A DNA stretch of 64,000 bases from positions 62,001 to 126,000 of the forward strand of contig NC_011961.1 in NCBI RefSeq assembly GCF_000021685.1. Direction: 5' to 3'. Below, piece by piece: positions 61,706 to 64,000 of this stretch. Source of the DNA: Thermomicrobium roseum DSM 5159 (GTDB lineage: Bacteria > Chloroflexota > Chloroflexia > Thermomicrobiales > Thermomicrobiaceae). The position numbers and the translations under genes are program-made. How positions within the stretch are numbered: position 1 is the first letter of the stretch; the number at the start of each line of letters is the position of its first letter. The notes beneath the pieces are model-generated. The model was not told the origin of the DNA. It did not search any database and saw nothing but the letters and a program-made list of their open reading frames with translations.

Positions 61706-62210
61706 GCAGATGACCGCTGAGGTTGCACTCCTGGCATTGAGTGTGCAGCGACTTGACGATCGCTGAGCTCGAGCGCGCAGCTGGTACCTCGAGGTACGCA
61801 TGCGCGACCGTGCCCCGGCGATCTTCGGCAGCTGGATGGATGCCACGCGGGTCGTCCCACCGATGGAGATACGGAGGCTCGTCCGCGAGAGCCTGACACG
61901 CAGCCAGCTGCCGCGGCTGCTGGATGCCGACATCATCGTGACCGGCGAGTTGGACGAGCACCCGGCAACGCCTACGGTCTGGTTGGTCATCGAAGTCTCG
62001 ACGACGGTCGATGCGAGCGACGTGGAGCGGGCGTTGGCACGTGCGAATTTGCTCCGTCGTGTCGTCCCGAACGTCATTCCCGTCGTCACCGGCGACCAGC
62101 TCGTGGACCAGGCACGGAAGATGGCAGAAGAGGAACGGGTCGTCATCGTTCGCGACGGGACGCTCACTGGTTGGGACGAAGCGATCGAGCAGTGGGTGGT
62201 GGCAGCCTGA
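61383..62210 (+). pseudogene. Second coiled-coil/PD-(D/E)XK-like gene, interrupted by an in-frame stop
   Basis: The frame runs from MAIDHLLEQLLDRIRHDPDL to TGA at 61764-61766 (127 aa) and continues in the same frame to 62210 with the same C-terminal domain as the copy at 59736 (MRDRAPAIFGSW, PTVWLVIEVSTTVDASDV, VIPVVTGDQLVDQA). The stop aligns without gap to Ile in RHEDSIGQLRGWYLE of the first copy (RLDDR-stop-ARARSWYLE). Either this is a recent nonsense mutation, or the two halves are made separately: an ATG at 61800 has GAGG 5 nt upstream and would yield a 136-aa domain. Only one internal repeat unit remains in the coil. Confidence 0.75.
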
Positions 62211-62220
62211 GCGAAGGAAA

Positions 62221-62254
62221 CGGTCGTGGCGCGCTCTTGCGCGAGCCACGACCG
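62221..62254. terminator. Hairpin between convergent genes
   Basis: CGGTCGTGGC pairs perfectly with GCCACGACCG, with additional GCGC pairing inside, between the convergent coiled-coil and ferritin-like genes. There is no T-run, so it may act as a bidirectional or Rho-assisted stop. Confidence 0.55.
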
Positions 62255-62278
62255 CCGATCGAAGCGCACGGGAGCGGA

Positions 62279-63658
62279 CTAGAGATTCAGCAACTCTGCA
62301 CCGAGGCGACCGAGGAGCACGTCCCACCGCTCCGGCCACTCGCCGGGATGCCACTCGAAGCGAGCACGCTCGAAGTACTGAACCACGTACTCCTTCCCAG
62401 TATCGCGGTTCCGCTCGCGGAACTCCTCGCTGATCGGGTACCCGAAGATCGGTAGCCCGCCGTAGGCCCACCAGTAGCGAAGGAAGCCGTGCGCGAGGTT
62501 ATGCTGCGTCTCCATGAAATAGATAGCATCTGTCTGCTCCGTGATGGAGTCGTGTCCCCACACTGCGGCACCAGGTAGTGGCATGCTGGGCCGGAAGGGT
62601 GCCTCGCTTTGGCGTCCCGTTGTCACTTCGCGACCGAGAAGGCCGAGGAGTACGTCCCAGCGCTCAGGCCAGGATCCAGGATGGAGCTCGAAGCGGGCTC
62701 GCTCGAAATACTGCATGCGTATCCCAGCGTGTTCGAACTCCTCGCTCAGTGGATAACCGAACACTGGCAAACCGCCATAGCGCTGCCAGTATTGGAGGAA
62801 TGCACCGCTCACATTGTGATTGGTCTCCGGGAAGTACGCTGCACCGGGCTTCGGTTGCGCTGGGCGGAGTGCTTCGGGGGGCGGCACGACAGGGCCGCCA
62901 CCGGCAGTCGGCGGCTCGCAGACCGCCGAAACGTCGCCTGGTGTCTGCTGCGTGATGAGATCCCGACGGATGGCACCGGGGCCAGGGTAGGTGACGCTTG
63001 GACCACGACCACCGATGTAGCCGAGGTCCTTGAGTGCGGTGGCAGCCTGACCGACTGTTTGGAAGAGTGCCGCTTCGAAGGCCACATCGTTAGCTGGTCG
63101 GGTACCGAGCGCAACATTCGCCAGGACCCGATGCTCAGCTTCCACCCCGGCGATCTGGAAAGCAACCCGCACAAGGTCCGGCTGCTTGAGTCGCGTGAAT
63201 TGCTGCGCTGCAGCCATGTAGGCCGCAATGAAGGCCGTATCGAGCGTTACGATCGTTTGGAAGAGGGAGTCGTACTTCGTCAGAATCGAGGTATCGGGAA
63301 TCGTGAAAGTCGTCGTCAGCGGCTGAGCGCCGGCAGCAGTAAGGTACTCGTAATGGAACTGCTCAGCAGCCCGAGCCCCTTCGAGTATCGCGATCACTGG
63401 ATCCGGCACCGGCTTGTCGTACGCACCTTTGCGGGCTTGATCGATCGCTCCGCCCAGCAAGGTGACCGCCATCGCCTCTGCGGTCACGGCGATGTCGAGA
63501 ATCTCCTTTACTGACTCGGTCTCCTGCGCAACGGCCCGAAGCAGGCCGAGGCGAGCAGCGAGCACCCCAGCACCGAGTGCGGTCGTACCACGCAGCACGG
63601 CGCGGCGGGTCAGGCGCTGTTCCTGCAGCGAAGCAGGGAGCTCTAACGCATGTGACAT
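62279..63658 (-). CDS. Secreted ferritin-like protein with two C-terminal YFPxTxH surface repeats
   Basis: 459 aa, ATG after AAAAGGAGG. A Tat-like signal (LTRRAVLRGTTALGAGVLAA) precedes a ferritin-like four-helix domain (about 45-215) with metal-ligand-like Glu/His pairs (EQFHYEYLTAAG, AGVEAEHRVLAN). A Pro-rich linker leads to two repeats: AYFPETNHNVSGAFLQYWQR with GGLPVFGYPLSEEFE and MQYFERARFELHPGSWPER, then IYFMETQHNLAHGFLRYW with its equivalents. The repeats match those of the deacetylase at 26190. Iron storage is not implied; such domains occur in exported dessication- or stress-related proteins. A paralogue lies upstream. Confidence 0.85.
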   Translation of the reverse strand: MSHALELPASLQEQRLTRRAVLRGTTALGAGVLAARLGLLRAVAQETESVKEILDIAVTAEAMAVTLLGGAIDQARKGAYDKPVPDPVIAILEGARAAEQFHYEYLTAAGAQPLTTTFTIPDTSILTKYDSLFQTIVTLDTAFIAAYMAAAQQFTRLKQPDLVRVAFQIAGVEAEHRVLANVALGTRPANDVAFEAALFQTVGQAATALKDLGYIGGRGPSVTYPGPGAIRRDLITQQTPGDVSAVCEPPTAGGGPVVPPPEALRPAQPKPGAAYFPETNHNVSGAFLQYWQRYGGLPVFGYPLSEEFEHAGIRMQYFERARFELHPGSWPERWDVLLGLLGREVTTGRQSEAPFRPSMPLPGAAVWGHDSITEQTDAIYFMETQHNLAHGFLRYWWAYGGLPIFGYPISEEFRERNRDTGKEYVVQYFERARFEWHPGEWPERWDVLLGRLGAELLNL

Positions 63659-63703
63659 CGCACGACCTCCTTTTGCCTTCTTCTCCGATGTCTTCGCCAG
63701 TTG

Positions 63704-64000
63704 TCACGGACGGAGCTGCTTGACTCCCCGCGTGTCGATCGCTCCAGGTCCGGGATAACGGATTTCCGGTCCGGATCCACCGATCCAGCCGAGTTGGATC
63801 AGGGCATCGGCCGCACTCCCCACACTGGAAAACAACGCTTTCTGGTAGGCGACGTCATCCGGGACGCCGCCAAGAGCACCACGCAGGATCGCGAAGTGGC
63901 GAAGCAAAGCTCGATGCTCTGCCTCGACTCCACCGATCTGGACAGCGACACGCACGAGGTCGGGCTGACCGAGGCTCGCGAACTGCTGAGCAGCGGCGCA
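63704..64000 (-). CDS. Ferritin-like protein, C-terminal part (cut by window edge)
   Basis: The frame enters from beyond base 64000. CAAAQQFASLGQPDLVRVAV, then QIGGVEAEHRALLRHF, aligns closely with QQFTRLKQPDLVRVAFQIAG of the previous protein, and GYPGP-like YPGPGAIDTRG matches YPGPGAIRRD. It ends after the ferritin-like domain without surface repeats. It lies 45 nt upstream of the full-length paralogue and is a tandem duplicate, probably co-transcribed. Confidence 0.8.
   Translation of the reverse strand, partial: CAAAQQFASLGQPDLVRVAVQIGGVEAEHRALLRHFAILRGALGGVPDDVAYQKALFSSVGSAADALIQLGWIGGSGPEIRYPGPGAIDTRGVKQLRP

Noticed and set aside
60972..62471. 499-codon minus-strand frame across the second coiled-coil gene
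   Set aside because: Antisense of the coiled-coil repeat and of non-coding sequence; no ribosome site or family resemblance.

Overview
The window is GC-rich, densely packed DNA that looks like a thermophilic Chloroflexota, probably a Thermomicrobia relative. This placement is inferred from base composition, Arg/Glu/Ala-rich proteins, the YFPxTxH repeats of its secreted proteins and the style of its metabolic genes; no rRNA or other marker is present. No tRNA, rRNA, insertion sequence or CRISPR array was seen.

Bases 1-11.4 kb hold one long minus-strand operon. It starts at a near-consensus promoter (TTGACA, 17 nt, TATGAT) and encodes a branched-chain-amino-acid-type ABC importer (livH, livM, binding protein, livG, livF). 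The same strand continues into a Tm-1-like ATP-binding protein, its TIM-barrel partner, a GntR/FCD regulator, a metal-dependent cyclase, a stand-alone PEP-synthase-type ATP-grasp domain, an HD-like protein, a CoxM-type FAD subunit and an FAH-family protein cut by the window edge. It reads as an uptake and catabolism operon for an unidentified organic acid or aromatic. Two related near-palindromes at its two promoters are candidate GntR sites.

Bases 11.7-27.5 kb are ordinary metabolism and transport: a VOC protein, an atypical SDR, an ECF transporter whose fused ATPases form one intact and one degenerate ATP site, an ABC-2 exporter, an MFS transporter, a beta-oxidation cluster (acyl-CoA ligase, hydroxyacyl-CoA dehydrogenase, enoyl-CoA hydratase) and a secreted polysaccharide deacetylase.

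Bases 27.9-59 kb are a defence island. The plus strand at 28.2-43.8 kb carries a tightly coupled cassette resembling type 4 BREX: DUF4007-like protein, large ATPase, PAPS-reductase-like BrxP, second DUF4007-like protein, small protein, BrxC, PglZ, a short BrxL and a cysteine desulfurase. There is no methyltransferase. The PAPS-reductase-like protein and the desulfurase suggest sulfur-based DNA marking. Tail to tail with it, on the minus strand, is a type III-B CRISPR effector operon (cmr1 to cmr6) with a CARF-HEPN (TIGR02710-type) effector. It is preceded by a membrane or secreted trio that includes a trypsin-like protease. A NERD-helicase lies nearby.

Bases 59-64 kb hold two tandem coiled-coil/PD-(D/E)XK-like genes that share a nearly identical 365-bp segment (the second is interrupted by an in-frame stop), and two ferritin-like secreted proteins, the last one truncated by the window end.
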